Positions 13,991 to 25,999 are shown, counted from the stretch's first letter. The stretch: DNA of 64,000 bases from Anagrus nilaparvatae (GCA_022575985.1 JAKSXM010000272.1:21820501-21884500), one strand, 5' to 3'. A program made the numbers and translations. The notes: generated from the sequence alone by a model not told the origin.

Positions 13991-15399
13991 TTTATTGCGG
14001 GCAACCATCGCATTTTAGGTAAAAGCAAATTTCTAATTTAAAAAAAAATAACTACGATATAGGGGTTCAAGCCTACCCTAACTGGTAAATTTCAAAAAAG
14101 AAACTTTCGATACAATTTTTTTTTTTTGAAAGCAATAATTGAAAACATACAATTTTTTTCTCAAATTGACAAAAGAAACCCGAGAATTTTCAGCTATTTT
14201 TAATTTTACTAAAATTACTAAATTTATTATTTTTATTTCAAATTTATAAATTTTTTGCAAAGAAAATATGCTGCTGTACATACAGGACTTACTATTATAA
14301 ATATATAAAATATTACAAACGTCTCCAAATTCTATAAAACGAGTTACGATCCGTTTCAATACACGCATTCTGGCCACTGACAAAAAAAAAAAGTATATAA
14401 AAATCTCACCTAGGTTTTTCTACATTTTCTGTATAAATAAATAAAAAATACGCTTCGATAACCCCACGAATCTTTATAGCAAAAAAGATCAAAAAAAAAA
14501 TTTAAACGTATATTTTATTTCAGATACAAGCTTTATTTGCACTAGAAGGTTTTATATATAATCTCGAAAGTTTGCTTATTTAATTTAACTACTTATGTGG
14601 TTATAAAATTTTATCTTTTATATGTCAAATTTTTATACTAAACAAATATAGTTTATGTATATAAAATATACTATTTTTAAATCCTTTATAAAATAAATCC
14701 TTTCTAAGTAAAAACTTATCACCTAGTTTCTAAATAGTATTATTAAAAAATTATTATGATTTGTTTTATCTTTTTTTTTAATATAGAAAAAAAATTAATA
14801 AATAAATAAGTTTGTTAATATATAAAATACCTATTTCTATAACAATAGGTAAAAGTTAAAGTAGTTTTACGTGACAAGAGTAAAAATGATACATTTTTAT
14901 AAGTTTATTTACTTTTTTCAAGCACACAAAAACGTGATGTAAGCTTTAATGTTTAATAACCAATTTTTTGACAAAACAAAAAATCTATACATAGTACTTT
15001 AATAGTGTAAACGTATAAATTAGCCTGGTAGTTAAATAAAAATTTTAAAGTTGCTTGAATTTTTGGATAAATTAGGTATCAAAAACCAATATCATTCCTA
15101 AGTATTACCTTCAAATTTATGGACTCTTATGGTGCAAATTTTTTATATAAAGCAACTTTGAATACAATTAATTTGTTCAGTATACGTCGCTATATAATCT
15201 ATTATTAATAAATATTTGAAAAATGTGAACGATAAATAGAAACAATAAAAAATAAAAAATTTTTAATGAAAATATTAATCTCATTGAAGCCATTAAAAAT
15301 TGTTAATAGAATAAAAACTTTTTATTGTCCTCATTTAAGCCATTAAATAGTTTTTAATGGAATAAAAACTTTCTAATAGCCAGAAAATAATTTTTTCTG
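13991..15399. other. AT-rich intergenic DNA, no gene seen
   Basis: AT-rich sequence with poly-A/T tracts. The minus-strand 101-aa frame at 14078-14383 has no recognisable domain and biased composition. I see no RNA gene. Confidence 0.55.
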
Positions 15400-15800
15400 C
15401 TCTGTGGCCCGAAAGCACGTATTTCCCGATGGCTAAGGATCCGGCTAAGACGTGTTTTCTTGTCGCAAATGCAGAAATAGCTATTTTTTAAACAAGGGAC
15501 AAAATATTAGTTTTGGACTTTGCATGTAGTTGTATGCAGACACCATGCAAAATTCGAACCTCGTATTTTTTCCAGTGATTTAAAACATTGTTTTACATAT
15601 AACGGGCAAAAAAGCCGTCTCCCTAGGGTAAAAATAGGCTTTTTTGCCTTAGATATGTAAAATTTTATACGACCTTTTTCCACAAATAAAGAATTCACAA
15701 AATCACAGTTTACCATCCTTGATTTCACCTCAGAAGGTAATAAACTTGCAATTTTCTGGACACGAGTCGTAAATATGTAATATATGCGTTCTTTCTCCAA
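15400..15800. repeat. Dispersed repeat family 1, copy b, with internal palindrome
   Basis: Contains 'aagcacgtatttcccg' and 'cctcagaaggtaat', then 'ttttctggacacgagtcg', related to 2030-2225 and 58680-58790. An internal palindrome near 15594-15663 (tttacatataacgggcaaaa against gccttagatatgtaaaat) resembles sequences at 18465, 19330 and 32310. The 104-aa minus-strand frame at 15507-15821 runs through this repeat and has no recognisable domain. Confidence 0.5.
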
Positions 15801-16021
15801 TAAAAATTTCGTAGCAAACACTTTTAGATCAATCCAATTTATATTAATCTTTTTTGGTGTATACTTTGAGAAGGTAACTTTTAGATGTATGAATACTTTG
15901 AGAACGGTGAACTATATATTTTGAGATCGATGCTTAATTCCTTTATTTACATTTATTTATTATTTTGATATTTACTATTATTATTATTATTATTATTGTA
16001 TACTGAACCGTACGCTGTATA

Positions 16022-16360
16022 ACTACGTCGGAACATACATTCTTAGAATGCGACAGATGGGCCGTTAAAAAGTTTCAATTAGAAACTAACATTGGCCAAA
16101 TCACACCTGAGAATGAGGTTAGCCTGATGCTTCAAAATGAAGAAGTATGGTCCGAAATTAGCCAGTATGTCGAGTACATACTCCGCACCAAGAAACCTGA
16201 AGTCAAAGGTATAGTCTAATATTGAGACGTACTACGGTTATCCGGACGATTGCAGGTGTTGCACTAATAATCATTCCTGCACTTACTCTTGATACCGCAA
16301 TAAATCTTAGATGGAAGGATAATATTTATTTATTTATTTATCTATTTATTTTTTATTTTT

Positions 16361-16395
<35 letters not shown>
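16022..16395 (+). mobile_element. 3' end of a non-LTR retrotransposon (R1-like ORF2 tail, 3' UTR, TTTA tail)
   Basis: A 65-codon frame from 16022 to the TAA at 16217-16219 reads TTSEHTFLECDRW, a patch that also contains ITPENEVSLML, then ISQYVEYILRTKK. This is the typical C-terminal end of R1/TRAS-type ORF2 proteins, where a Cys/His motif with H..FLEC is followed by a 'LTPEN..' segment. The rest of ORF2 is absent, consistent with 5' truncation; a TTA microsatellite (15975-16000) lies just upstream. About 100 bp of 3' UTR is followed by a long TTTA repeat (16320-16395), which may be the element's tail. Clade placement beyond 'R1-like non-LTR' is inference. Confidence 0.75.
16320..16395. repeat. 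(TTTA)n microsatellite
   Basis: About 76 bp of TTTA repeats with a few CTAT and T-run interruptions, directly following the retroelement 3' UTR. It probably derives from the retroelement tail. Confidence 0.9.
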
Positions 16396-16439
16396 TTAAC
16401 CTTTTCTTTTGACGATATTGGGAAATAAGGTATATTTTA

Positions 16440-16790
16440 TAGCTAACATATATTTTATCGAAGATGACAGAGCGCTAAGGACGGAATTTTAATCAGATGG
16501 AATGACGGAGTCCTTAACCAGACAGGCGAGTCACTGGATGCAAGTCAAAAGATGGAGTTCAAGAATAGAATTAAATGGCCTTGAACCATAGATATAAAAG
16601 GTACTTTTATATCTATGCCTTGAACCTGTCCTGAAGTAAAGTGAAAACGGTCCCGGGATAGGCATAAGGTAGGAAGGGAGTGAAATTTTAGTGGGTATGC
16701 CCAGGTAAGGGCGAGTCCCACATAACTATCAGTTCGGATGCTGAACAGTATGCGTTACGCATTTCTCCACTTTTCTACGCAAAAAAAACG
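16440..16790 (+). mobile_element. Second non-LTR-like 3' UTR with poly(A)
   Basis: GC-richer than its surroundings. It contains 'gtcccgggataggcat', 'tagtgggtatgcccagg' and 'gcgagtcccacataact', followed by 'tatgcgttacgcatttctcc' and an A-run at 16781-16788. The gtggg/cccac pair and the final 'gcgttacgcatttctcc' patch resemble 3' UTRs of R1-clade elements as I remember them. No coding part remains. The class call is from memory and should be treated as moderate. Confidence 0.45.
16588..16617. mobile_element. 30-bp palindromic insertion with 9-bp duplication
   Basis: The 9-mer CCTTGAACC occurs at 16579-16587 and 16618-16626, exactly flanking a 30-bp near-perfect palindrome whose arms read atagatataaaa / ttttatatctat. 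This looks like a tiny foldback insertion or the footprint of a larger element reduced to its two ends. The 9-bp duplication would fit Mutator-like elements, though that is inference. Confidence 0.6.
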
Positions 16791-16799
16791 GTACAGTGT

Positions 16800-18160
16800 A
16801 ATCTAAAAATTTATAATATTACTTATAACATAGCTCAATAACTTAATAACAAAAGCAAAATTACTCAAATTAAAATTAGTATTCTTTAGATCGTCCAACT
16901 CATCAATCGAAATAATACAAATCATTATGGACCTGGTAATTTAAGCCACTACGAAAATTCGGCGCGGCAAAAAATGTATCATTAAGAGTTTAGTGATTTT
17001 GAAAAGTATTTTGAAAAATAATAAAATTAAATTTACGTGTACTAAAAATTTATGTTTCGCTGCTGTTTATACGGATATAAATTGTGAAAAAATTTTGAAA
17101 CACAAACCTACTTATATAATATAGAAAAATCATTTCATTTACGAGAAAAGTTTCTGTACAAAATTGTCACAACAAAAAGTCCTATTATGTGGTGTTATTC
17201 AATAATTTTCTTAGCTTGAAAGTAATGAACACCTTTTCTCATAAAAAAAAATCATTTAAAGAAATTAGCTATTATACCTATTTTGAAAACAGTTTGATAT
17301 CAATTAAAAACATGGATAAATTACAAAAATAAAAAAATTATATTATTAATACATTAAAAACAAAAAAATTATAAAAAATTGACAATAATTTGTATAAATT
17401 AAAATAATTTTATATCAAATAATATTAATATTACCATAAATTAAAACGGATTTAATATTTAAATTATTTAACGATGAAAATTTAATATTTAAATATGCAT
17501 AATATATATAATGATAAAATACAGAATTTTTTAATTTAAATCAAAATATAATAAGTGTTAGAGATATAATACTTTTGTCTAACTTTTTTAAAACAATGTT
17601 TTTTTAATACGAATATTTTTTTTCCTGCTGTTTAAGATGAAAAAAAGAAAAAGTTTTTTTCTTTATTTTATCATGGATATAATTTTTGCATAAAAGAATA
17701 CCAAATGTTAACCTAAATACCGAGATAAAATGATATTTTTTTCTATAGGCAAATATTATTCTTTTAAAAACAAATGTAAATTTATTACCATTTAAATAAT
17801 TTTATATAATTATATAAAAGAATACTTATATAAATTATATTTTATATCTCACTTTAATATAGAAACTTTTTCATTTATATAAAACTAAATAAAGTGTATT
17901 CTTTTCTTTCAACTGTTTTAATAGAAGTAATTAAGATCTACTTAAGATAAATGGTATAAAATCTATATAATAGATCTTTAACACTTTTAATTTAAGTGAA
18001 TTAATTATTTTAAATACTTTTATGAGGCATATTCGAAGAAAATAATAAATTTGTGTAATTCATTTTGGCAAATATTAGTACATTGATAATAAAGTGTGTA
18101 AAATTCGTCCTGTATAGTTTTATTCCAATTTTATTTTAAAATATTTGATGTATAAGTTTC
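16800..18160. other. AT-rich intergenic DNA, no gene seen
   Basis: About 1.36 kb, extremely A/T-rich, without ORFs or visible repeats beyond simple sequence. Confidence 0.6.
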
Positions 18161-18164
18161 AAGA

Positions 18165-18300
18165 ATGATATTTGAAGGATTCCACGCCAACTGACCTTAA
18201 GTTTGGCTCAAGGGTAGCAGAAATCGTTTCAAACTAATTTTTCCGAAAGTCTCCAGATAAGTTCTCCAGTTCTTGATTTTTAGCAGCCATTTCGTGATTT
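18165..18300. repeat. Isolated end of the 9623-10496 TIR family
   Basis: Starts 'gaaggattccacgccaactg' and shares the following 'aagtttggctc' and 'cttgatttttagca' segments with the left part of the element at 9623-10496. No matching right end is seen nearby. Confidence 0.45.
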
Positions 18301-18554
18301 AAAAATTTTTTTGTAAATTAAATCAAAACTTTTTTAAATTTGATACCAAATGCTTATCTCATATTGAAAAATATTTTACGAAAAATATTATACGAAATTT
18401 TCCATTCAATTTGATTCCAGGATCCAAAAATTCATTTACACTGCGTGAGAAAATCCTTTTACATATCTAGGGCAAAATATGTAAAATCAAAAATATAAAT
18501 ACAATCTGCAAAGCTAGACACCCACATTACTGGCGAGAAAAGTGCGTATCATAG

Positions 18555-18906
18555 GTTAGCCAAGCCAAGCCTAACCCAACCCAACCTAACCCAACCCAAC
18601 CCAACCCAACCCAACCCAACCTAACCTAGCCTAACCCAACCCAACACAACCCAACCTAACCTAGCCTAACCCAACCCAACCCAACCTAACCCAGCCTAAC
18701 CCAACCCAACCCAACCTAACCTAGCCTAACCCAACCCAACCCAACCCAGCCTAACCCAAACTAACCTAACCCAACCCAACCCAACCCAACCTAACCTAAC
18801 CTAACCCAGCCTAACCCAACCCAACCTAACCCAACCCAACCCAACCTAACCCAACCCAACCTAGCCTAACCTAACCAAACCTAACCTAGCCTAACCTAAC
18901 CTAACA
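18555..18906. repeat. Telomere-like pentamer block 1
   Basis: About 350 bp of AACCC / AACCT / AGCCT pentamers, the complement of TTGGG, TTAGG and related variants. TTAGG is the ancestral insect telomere repeat. Here the CCCAA variant dominates and the order is irregular with higher-order runs, so the array is diverged rather than a fresh telomere end. Confidence 0.9.
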
Positions 18907-19430
18907 CAAAAAGTTTGTTTTAAAATGTAACAAAAACAGCAATATTTTTTTTCTTCTTGGACGTAGTGCTTCATTTTTTTCTATGAAAGTACTAATGTCT
19001 AGAATTATCGTTATTACCCGGTATTTCCAATCAAATACCAAATTTTTCGATTTTTTTTTTCAAAACTTACATAAAAAAATTAAATAAAAAACTAATTTTA
19101 TTTTTTATTTTATTTTAATTTTTTTCTCAAAATTTTTATCACAAATAAATACAAAAAATACCAATTTTTTTAAAAAAATTAAATATTTAATATGTTTTAA
19201 TTAAAATATTTTATTATTATTAACCGCCATCTGACGAACAATAATTATATAAATAATTAGATGCGCAATTTTGCATTTACATTGCCATCATCAGCAATAC
19301 ACCATTTTTTTTTTTACCTAACCAAATCCTTTTACATATCTCGGGCAAAAAAAGATGTAAAATACAAAATATAAATACTATCTGCCAAGCTAGACACCCA
19401 CATTACTGGCGAGAAAAGTGCTTATCATAG

Positions 19431-19826
19431 GTTAACCAAGCCAAGCCAATCCCAAACCAACCCAACCCAACCTAACCCATCCCAACCCAACCCAACCCAG
19501 CCTAACCCAACCCAACCTAACCCAACCCAACCTAACCCAGCCTAACCCAACCCAACCCAACCTAACCTAACCCAACCCAAGCCTGCCTAACCCAACCCAA
19601 CCCAACCCAACCCAGCCTAACCCAACCCAACCTAACCTAACCTAACCCAACCCAACCCAACCTAGCCTAACCCAACCCAACCTAGCCTAACCTAACCCAA
19701 CCTAACCTAGCCTAACCCAAACCAACCCAACCTAACCCAGCCTAACCCAACCCAAGCCTGCCTAACCCAACCCAACCCAACCTAGCCTAACCTAACCCAA
19801 CCTAACCTAGCCTAACCTAACCCAAC
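19431..19826. repeat. Telomere-like pentamer block 2
   Basis: About 395 bp of the same AACCC/AACCT/AGCCT pentamers as block 1, in the same orientation. Occasional 'aagcctgcct' and 'aaacc' interruptions mark higher-order repeats. Confidence 0.9.
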
Positions 19827-20075
19827 ACAAAAAGTTTGTTTTAAAATGTAAGAAAAACAGCAATATTTTTTTTATTGTTGTTTTTATTTATATCGCCCAT
19901 TATTTTATAATATAAATCTTTGATTCTTGTTTTATAATGACCAGGACTGGGCAGAAAATGAAAAAACTTATTTAGTTTTTATCACATAAAATATATTGGA
20001 ATTTAGACGTTTCTCTCATTTATTAATATGAGCCTCTTCAGTAACTAAAATATATATAAAATAGATGAAAAAATG

Positions 20076-20188
20076 AACCTAACCTAGCCTAACCCAACCC
20101 AACCCAACCTAACCCAGCCTAACCCAACCTAACCCAACCTAACCCAGCCTAACCTAACCCAACCCAACCTAGCCTAACCTAACCCAAC
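20076..20188. repeat. Telomere-like pentamer block 3
   Basis: About 113 bp of the same pentamers in the same orientation, followed by the same 'acacaaaaagtttgtttt' flank. The left flank differs from blocks 1 and 2 ('gatgaaaaaatg'). Confidence 0.9.
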
Positions 20189-20199
20189 ACAAAAAGTTT

Positions 20200-20665
20200 G
20201 TTTTAAAAAGTAAGAAATAGAGCTATATTTTTTTTTCTTTGCCGTAGTGCTTCATTTTTTTCTATGAAAGTACTAATGTCTAGAATTATCGTAATTACCC
20301 GGTATCTCCAATCAAATACCAAATTTTTCGATTTTTTTTTCAAAACTTACATAAAAAAATTAAATAAAAAACTAATTTTTTTTTGGAGGTATTACATAAT
20401 TTGTTTATATGAAAGTACAAATATCTAGAATTATCGTTTTTTAAGGATTTTTCCAGCTGATACGTAATTTTTCAAAATTTTTGACATAAAAAAATTTTTA
20501 AAAACACCATAATTTTTTTCCGTTTTCGACGTAGTACTTGAAATAATAGTTTTTACTCGATGTTTCAAGTCTGATGACTAATTTTTTGATAATTTTTTTC
20601 TCAACATTTTTATCACAAAAAAATACAAAAAATACAAATTTTTTGTAAAAAAATGTTTTTTTTCT
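20200..20665 (+). repeat. Tandem units of dispersed repeat family 3
   Basis: Successive diverged units of roughly 150 bp, each with a 'cgtagtacttcatttattt'-like stretch, 'tatgaaagtac', 'ctagaattatcg' and a run of 'tttttgacataaaaaaat' type. The same units occur at 18940-19160 in this orientation and at 28430-28880 in reverse complement. It borders the telomere-like cassette and is probably part of the same mosaic repeat. Confidence 0.55.
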
Positions 20666-21978
20666 TGAAGAAATGAATACTCAGGGAAAAGGTAAACGAT
20701 TAAAAAAAAAATTCGTATTTTACCAAAATAATCAAGCAAATAATGCATATTTTAATTTCAGAAACAGACTTTTTCAATATCCTTTTTAAGATAAAGAGTA
20801 AAATCTTAAATTGACGATAACTTGGCTAAATTTCATCGTAAAAAGAAAAGTTTTTTTTCTTCTAGAGTGGCTTTTCCCTGGCAATAAGATTTTTTTATCT
20901 ATTTTTTTAAATTTTATTTACCTAAAAAGTTATTTTGAAAATTTGGGGTAGCTCAGATACGAAAAACACGGCTTTTGACTTAAAAGTGTAAAAATATTTT
21001 ATGCATCCATCGCGACCATCGCTGATTTCGTGTGTCACGTTTTTTTGCATTCTATAGGGTCAAAACAACCAGAAAATCATGGTTGTAGTCACGGCCTCGT
21101 CGATTTTTTTTTTTGCTCATAAAACGTACTTTCTCGTAGAAATGCACATTTACAAAACTATTAATTAAGTTAATTAAGCACTATTTAAAAAAAAAATAAT
21201 TTATAATTTTCTTCAAATACTAAAATTTTATTTTATTTTTTGATACATAATTTCTTATAGCCACTTGACACATAAGTTTATTTTGAATTGAAAAAGGTAA
21301 TGACTATTAAAAGTTTTAACAGTTAAATGGTAATTAAATTAAAAACGGGTTATAGTACTTGACCTATTAATAAAAACTGCAAACAATCAATACGTCAGAC
21401 TCTTTTAGCACGTACAAAAAGATATTATATAACAACGGGATAACGAATTTTCTTAAGTGTACAATAAACAAATAATAATTAGATAATGTATCGTAATTTA
21501 TAAACTCAATTATTCTTTTATTTATTCAACAGTCTCTAAGTAATAAAATTAAGCCAATTTAAGTTTTAATTTTTTGTAAGCTAAAACAAATAATAATAAA
21601 ATTTAATTATTTTTGAGCTAAAGTGTAAAGAAAAATCTTTAATAAAATTATAGCATACCAAAGCAAGTTAAATAATGAGTAAAGGCAATTTTTTTTTGTT
21701 TTTATATTAAAGAACGAAATATATTTTGACACTGGCTAGTATTAAATTAAAATAAGTGAATTAATTAATACATTTTTTTTTCACCGCAGTCCAGGTATAG
21801 TCGAGACGCCAGACATGTAAAATGCATACAAAAATTTTAAATTGAGTAATAATGGATCAAACCCAGTTATTCTTATTTTTTGTCGATAAAAACGTTATCG
21901 AAGGCCCATCCATTTTACGATGGCCAGGTTTACATAATTAATTATATATTGTCCAAAAGAGGCATTCTTTATAAGCCG
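20666..21978. other. AT-rich intergenic DNA, no gene seen
   Basis: Mostly AT-rich. The 20940-21130 part is more mixed ('cgcgaccatcgctgatttcg') and may be decayed repeat. No ORF with a recognisable domain. Confidence 0.55.
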
Positions 21979-22218
21979 AATTTTGGTACACTTTTCGGGG
22001 TCGCCGATCAATATTCTGAAATCGGCATGTAAAAATTCAAAACTGGTAATCGTTTCTTTAGGTGTTTTCAAGCATTTTAAATTTATTAACTATAGTTTTT
22101 GGTGTCGCTGATTACGATTCCAAAATCAGATTTTTAAAGTTCAAAATAGTGCTTTCAAAAAATTTGATTTCAGAATCGTGATCAGCAACCCCGAAAACCT
22201 TATAGGTGTACTAAAATT
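21979..22218. repeat. Foldback element, about 240 bp
   Basis: The left side (aattttggtacac, then ttcggggtcgccgatca and attctgaaatc) is the inverted counterpart of the right side (atttcagaatcgtgatca, then gcaaccccgaaaacc and gtgtactaaaatt). It has no coding content. A MITE-like foldback element is likely; target-site duplication is not clear. Confidence 0.6.
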
Positions 22219-23044
22219 TGTTTAAATATGAAATATTTTTCAAAAATTTGTATTTTTTTTTTTTTACTTTAGAGTTAGTCATTTATCATAAAATCTCATT
22301 TAAAAAAACTCATTTTGGCAGTGGGGTGGGAGGGCCATAAAAAATGGATGAAACCTTCAAAATCGATTTTAGTGACCAAAAGAAAATAAGATCACTGGAC
22401 TGGTTCTATATCAATTTAAAATTTTTCGATGCATTTAACATTACTGGCGCCTTGACTTTTATCCAAAAAATTCCAAACGGTATCAAGATTCGACGTAACG
22501 GAAAAATTATTTAGCCTCCAAATTCGATTTTATTGACGAGGTTTGTTATCTAGGATTAATTTATTTTCCTGTATCTGGGTTTTCAATTATGTGTCCAGTT
22601 CTCCTTTTCAATAATTAATTTTTTAGTAAAAAGGATTCATATTATAGTAACGTTTTTATGACCAGAGCTTTCCTAAAGTCGCATACTTTTCTGCTTCTTT
22701 ATTATCCCCGCATGTTTACACAGTCAAATTATAAAAAAGAAAATGAAAAAAAATTATTTTAAGTATACATCAATTAGAATCAAAAATTTAACTGAAAACT
22801 TTAATATTTGCCTACTCTTTCAAAATATTTAAAATTACAATTTTTCTTCATAAAATATTTGCATATCGACCTAATTTGATAATTATTCGCCCTTCACCTT
22901 TTTCAAAGAAAAGTTTGTTTGTTTTCCGTATGTACGTACAAAATACAGCTTTATTCTACTTATTGTTCTACAGTTTTAATTTTACTTGATAACATCTTTC
23001 TTTCAATTTAGTAATTGCTTCAATAAAAAGAGAAAAAAACTGTT
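22219..23044. other. Intergenic DNA, no gene seen
   Basis: Moderately AT-rich. No domain-bearing ORF and no obvious repeat boundary was found. Confidence 0.5.
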
Positions 23045-25086
23045 GGCTAATTCCATGTGAAACGTACGTTGACTTGTAGATAGGGTCTTCCGATTGAGCT
23101 GTAACTTTGCACAGGTGTTAATACATATAAAATGTCCTCACTCCCCAATTTTTACGTCTTCAAATCAATTCTAGCCGTCTCTGTGAATTTTTGAAATTTT
23201 GGACCGATTTTAAAGCTCCCAGTCACCAATTTTTGCTTCATTATATAAAAGCCTTAAGAAATGTTAAAAAAATTATTCGAAAATAGGTTTAGATCGAAAA
23301 TTTCCCTGGCTATCCGAATTTCCAACCCATTTTTTAACATTTTTACGTGGGAAGCCGGAAAATCGGAAAATGTGAGCCGTCCCGGCTGTAGCTCATAGCT
23401 CAAAACCCGTCACTTCAAATAACTTCAAACTGGGGGTGGAGGCAGAGTTTTGCATATACTTTCACCTGGTATTAATACGGGTTTGACTTTTTTCACATAG
23501 GAAAAAGTTATAACGATAATAAGTGAAATTTTCCGATTTTGAAAGTGCAATTTTAGCTAAAAAACTATATTTTCATGCAAATTTAGGCAAAAACCGATTT
23601 CATATGTAAAATTTATCATAAAATAAACTTTTTTTTTTACTTTTCAAACCATTTTTTTTTTATTTAATAAATTTTACAAAATAATACTGTTTATAAAAAG
23701 CTATATTTATACAATTTATTGTATGAGTCTTTCTTTGCCAAAACAGCAATGTTTGACAGGTTGAGTCGTCGGATCGGCCTCAAAATTTCCCCATGATTTT
23801 ATAACACTAAGACAGAAAAATCCTGAAATTTTCAGCCCTCTAGGTCTTAAACAGCCCTAGTTATGCCCAATCAAACTCATTGGGTGGTTCTCAATCAGCG
23901 TTGGTGCTTTTTGAGAAAATGCTTTTGGAAAAACCGAAATAACTCTTTTGCCGCCATTTTTTTTTGAAAAATTTTTTTTGGAATTTACTTCAACCGAAAT
24001 CCCATCTAACTAGCTATAAAATAGTTTCTATTTCGGCCAATAAGGATCGATTTCAGTTTGTTTTAGATTATTAAAACACGTTTTCCCATTTTCCGAAGTT
24101 TCCCGGAGGTTTTCCGAAAAACTAATGGCAGAAATCGATTTAGTGGGGATTTTCCTACATATATACTTTTTCAGAATATTTTTTCAAGCTGTTTTTTATT
24201 TTTGTTTAGCATTTTCCCAAAAAGCACCAACGCTGATTGAGAAACACCCAATGAGTTTGATTGGGCATAACTAGGGCTGTTTAAGACCTAGAGGGCTGAA
24301 AATTTCAGGATTTTCCTGTCTTAGTGTTATAAAATCATGGGGAAATTTTGAGGCCGATCCGACGACTCAACCTGTCAAACATTGCTGTTTTGGCAAAGAA
24401 AGACTCATACAATAAATTGTATAAATATAGCTTTTTATAAACAGCATTATTTTGTAAAATTTATTAAATAAAAAAAAAATGGTTTGAAAAGTAAAAAAAA
24501 AAGTTTATTTTATGATAAATTTTACATATGAAATCGGTTTTTGCCTAAATTTGCATGAAAATATAGTTTTTTAGCTAAAATTGCACTATCAAAATCGGAA
24601 AATTTCACTTATTATCGTTATAACTTTTTCCTATGTGAAAAAAGTCAAACCCGTATTAATACCAGGTGAAAGTATATGCAAAACTCTGCCTCCACCCCCA
24701 GTTTGAAGTTATTTGAAGTGACGGGTTTTGAGCTATGAGCTACAGCCGGGACGGCTCACATTTTCCGATTTTCCGGCTTTCCACGTAAAAATGTTAAAAA
24801 ATGGGTTGGAAATTCGGATAGCCAGGGAAATTTTCGATCTAAACCTATTTTCGAATAATTTTTTTAACATTTCTTAAGGCTTTTATATAATGAAGCAAAA
24901 ATTGGTGACTGGGAGCTTTAAAATCGGTCCAAAATTTCAAAAATTCACAGAGACGGCTAGAATTGATTTGAAGACGTAAAAATTGGGGAGTGAGGACATT
25001 TTATATGTATAAACACCTGTGCAAAGTTACAGCTCAATCGGAAGACCCCATCTGCAAGTCAACGTACGTTTCACATGGAATTAGCC
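23045..25086. mobile_element. 2.04-kb foldback element with 879-bp inverted arms
   Basis: The left arm (23045-23923) and right arm (24208-25086) have exactly the same length and are reverse complements with only a few mismatches seen by eye. They enclose a 284-bp unique spacer. The ends read GGCTAATTCCATGTGAAACG... and its inverse ...GGAATTAGCC. TGTT directly flanks both ends (23041-23044 and 25087-25090), a candidate 4-bp target-site duplication. No ORF of note lies inside. Near-identity of the arms suggests recent origin or arm-to-arm gene conversion. If transcribed across, it would give a long hairpin RNA, a possible Dicer substrate, though expression cannot be judged here. The superfamily is unknown. 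Confidence 0.85.
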
Positions 25087-25090
25087 TGTT

Positions 25091-25999
25091 AGTAAATCTT
25101 TCTTCATTTAATATAGTGCAATAAATTTCGTATTCAATTTGTACAAAATTCACGTATTTACCTATAAATCTTTTGTATTTATTGGTTTTTATCTATTAAA
25201 TTGTCTTTGATACTACATATTGATTCGAAGTAATAATAACAAAGCTTTTTTCTGTCAATGTCGTTTAGTTTTTCTAGCATATTGATTTTTCACATTACTT
25301 ATCTTTAACTTCAATATATGCAATTATTGAAATTGAGACCCTTTTTTCATTGATTTTGATAAAAGTAAATTATCTGATATTAAATAGCATGTATTCTTAT
25401 CTTGTTCTTTATGTCAAAACAAAAAACTATTGGAATTCTGTTTGTATAGAACAGAAAATAAAAACTGGTTTCTTTCAACTTAGTGTCTTAACTTATCTTT
25501 TGTCCTTTCATTTGTTAAATTTAACAATGAAGATATCTTTTTTAAATAAAACGAAGCTTTCTATTTTTTTTTTTTGAAAAAAAAATCCTTTTTCTAAAAT
25601 TTTCTGCTAATAATAAATGTCCATTTTAAAATCAATATCTGATTTGAAGCTCATTGAGTTGTCTAATAAAAGATATTTTTTCTTTGAAAATAAAAAAATA
25701 AAAAACTGAATCTTTTCAATGAATAAATCAAAATATAAATATATGCCAATAAAATATCATATTATATGAAATTATTTATTGAATTTAAACGAACTATATT
25801 AATATTTTATGTTCAAAGAATAAAAGATTTTATTAAATCGGATAGTAAAATTTTTTATTTCAGCTTTTTTGAACTTTTTATTGAAAATAAATTGTTTAAA
25901 AAAATCTAATTAAATATAAAATCAATAAAAAAAATTTTTTTTCTATACTTTTTGTAAAAAAATTTTTTTGAAAGATATGTTGCCAAAAATTTTAGAGGC
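25091..25999. other. AT-rich intergenic DNA, no gene seen
   Basis: A/T-rich sequence with long A and T tracts. The 75-aa frame at 25350-25577 is low-complexity and opens on a non-ATG codon region; no domain is recognisable. Confidence 0.6.

Larger units (their letters stand above)
18452..20380. repeat. Repeated cassette carrying telomere-like pentamer blocks
   Basis: Three pentamer blocks share flanks. The 5' flank (18452-18554 and 19325-19430) contains 'ctagacacccacattactgg' and 'gcgagaaaagtgc'. The 3' flank (18903-19096, 19822-19870, 20186-20380) begins 'acacaaaaagtttgtttt' and continues with 'gtactaatgtctagaattat' in copies 1 and 3. So the pentamers are internal to a larger repeated unit rather than three independent insertions. 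Copy 2 is truncated at its 3' flank and copy 3 lacks the 5' flank. This is either tandem duplication of one interstitial telomere-like locus or several copies of a mobile element with an internal satellite. Confidence 0.75.

Noticed and set aside
15507..15821. 104-aa minus-strand ORF as a gene
   Set aside because: It overlaps dispersed repeat family 1 and its internal palindrome and shows no recognisable domain.
18555..20188. True chromosome end (telomere)
   Set aside because: Pentamers are degenerate, interrupted by conserved non-telomeric flanks, and followed by more than 40 kb of ordinary DNA.
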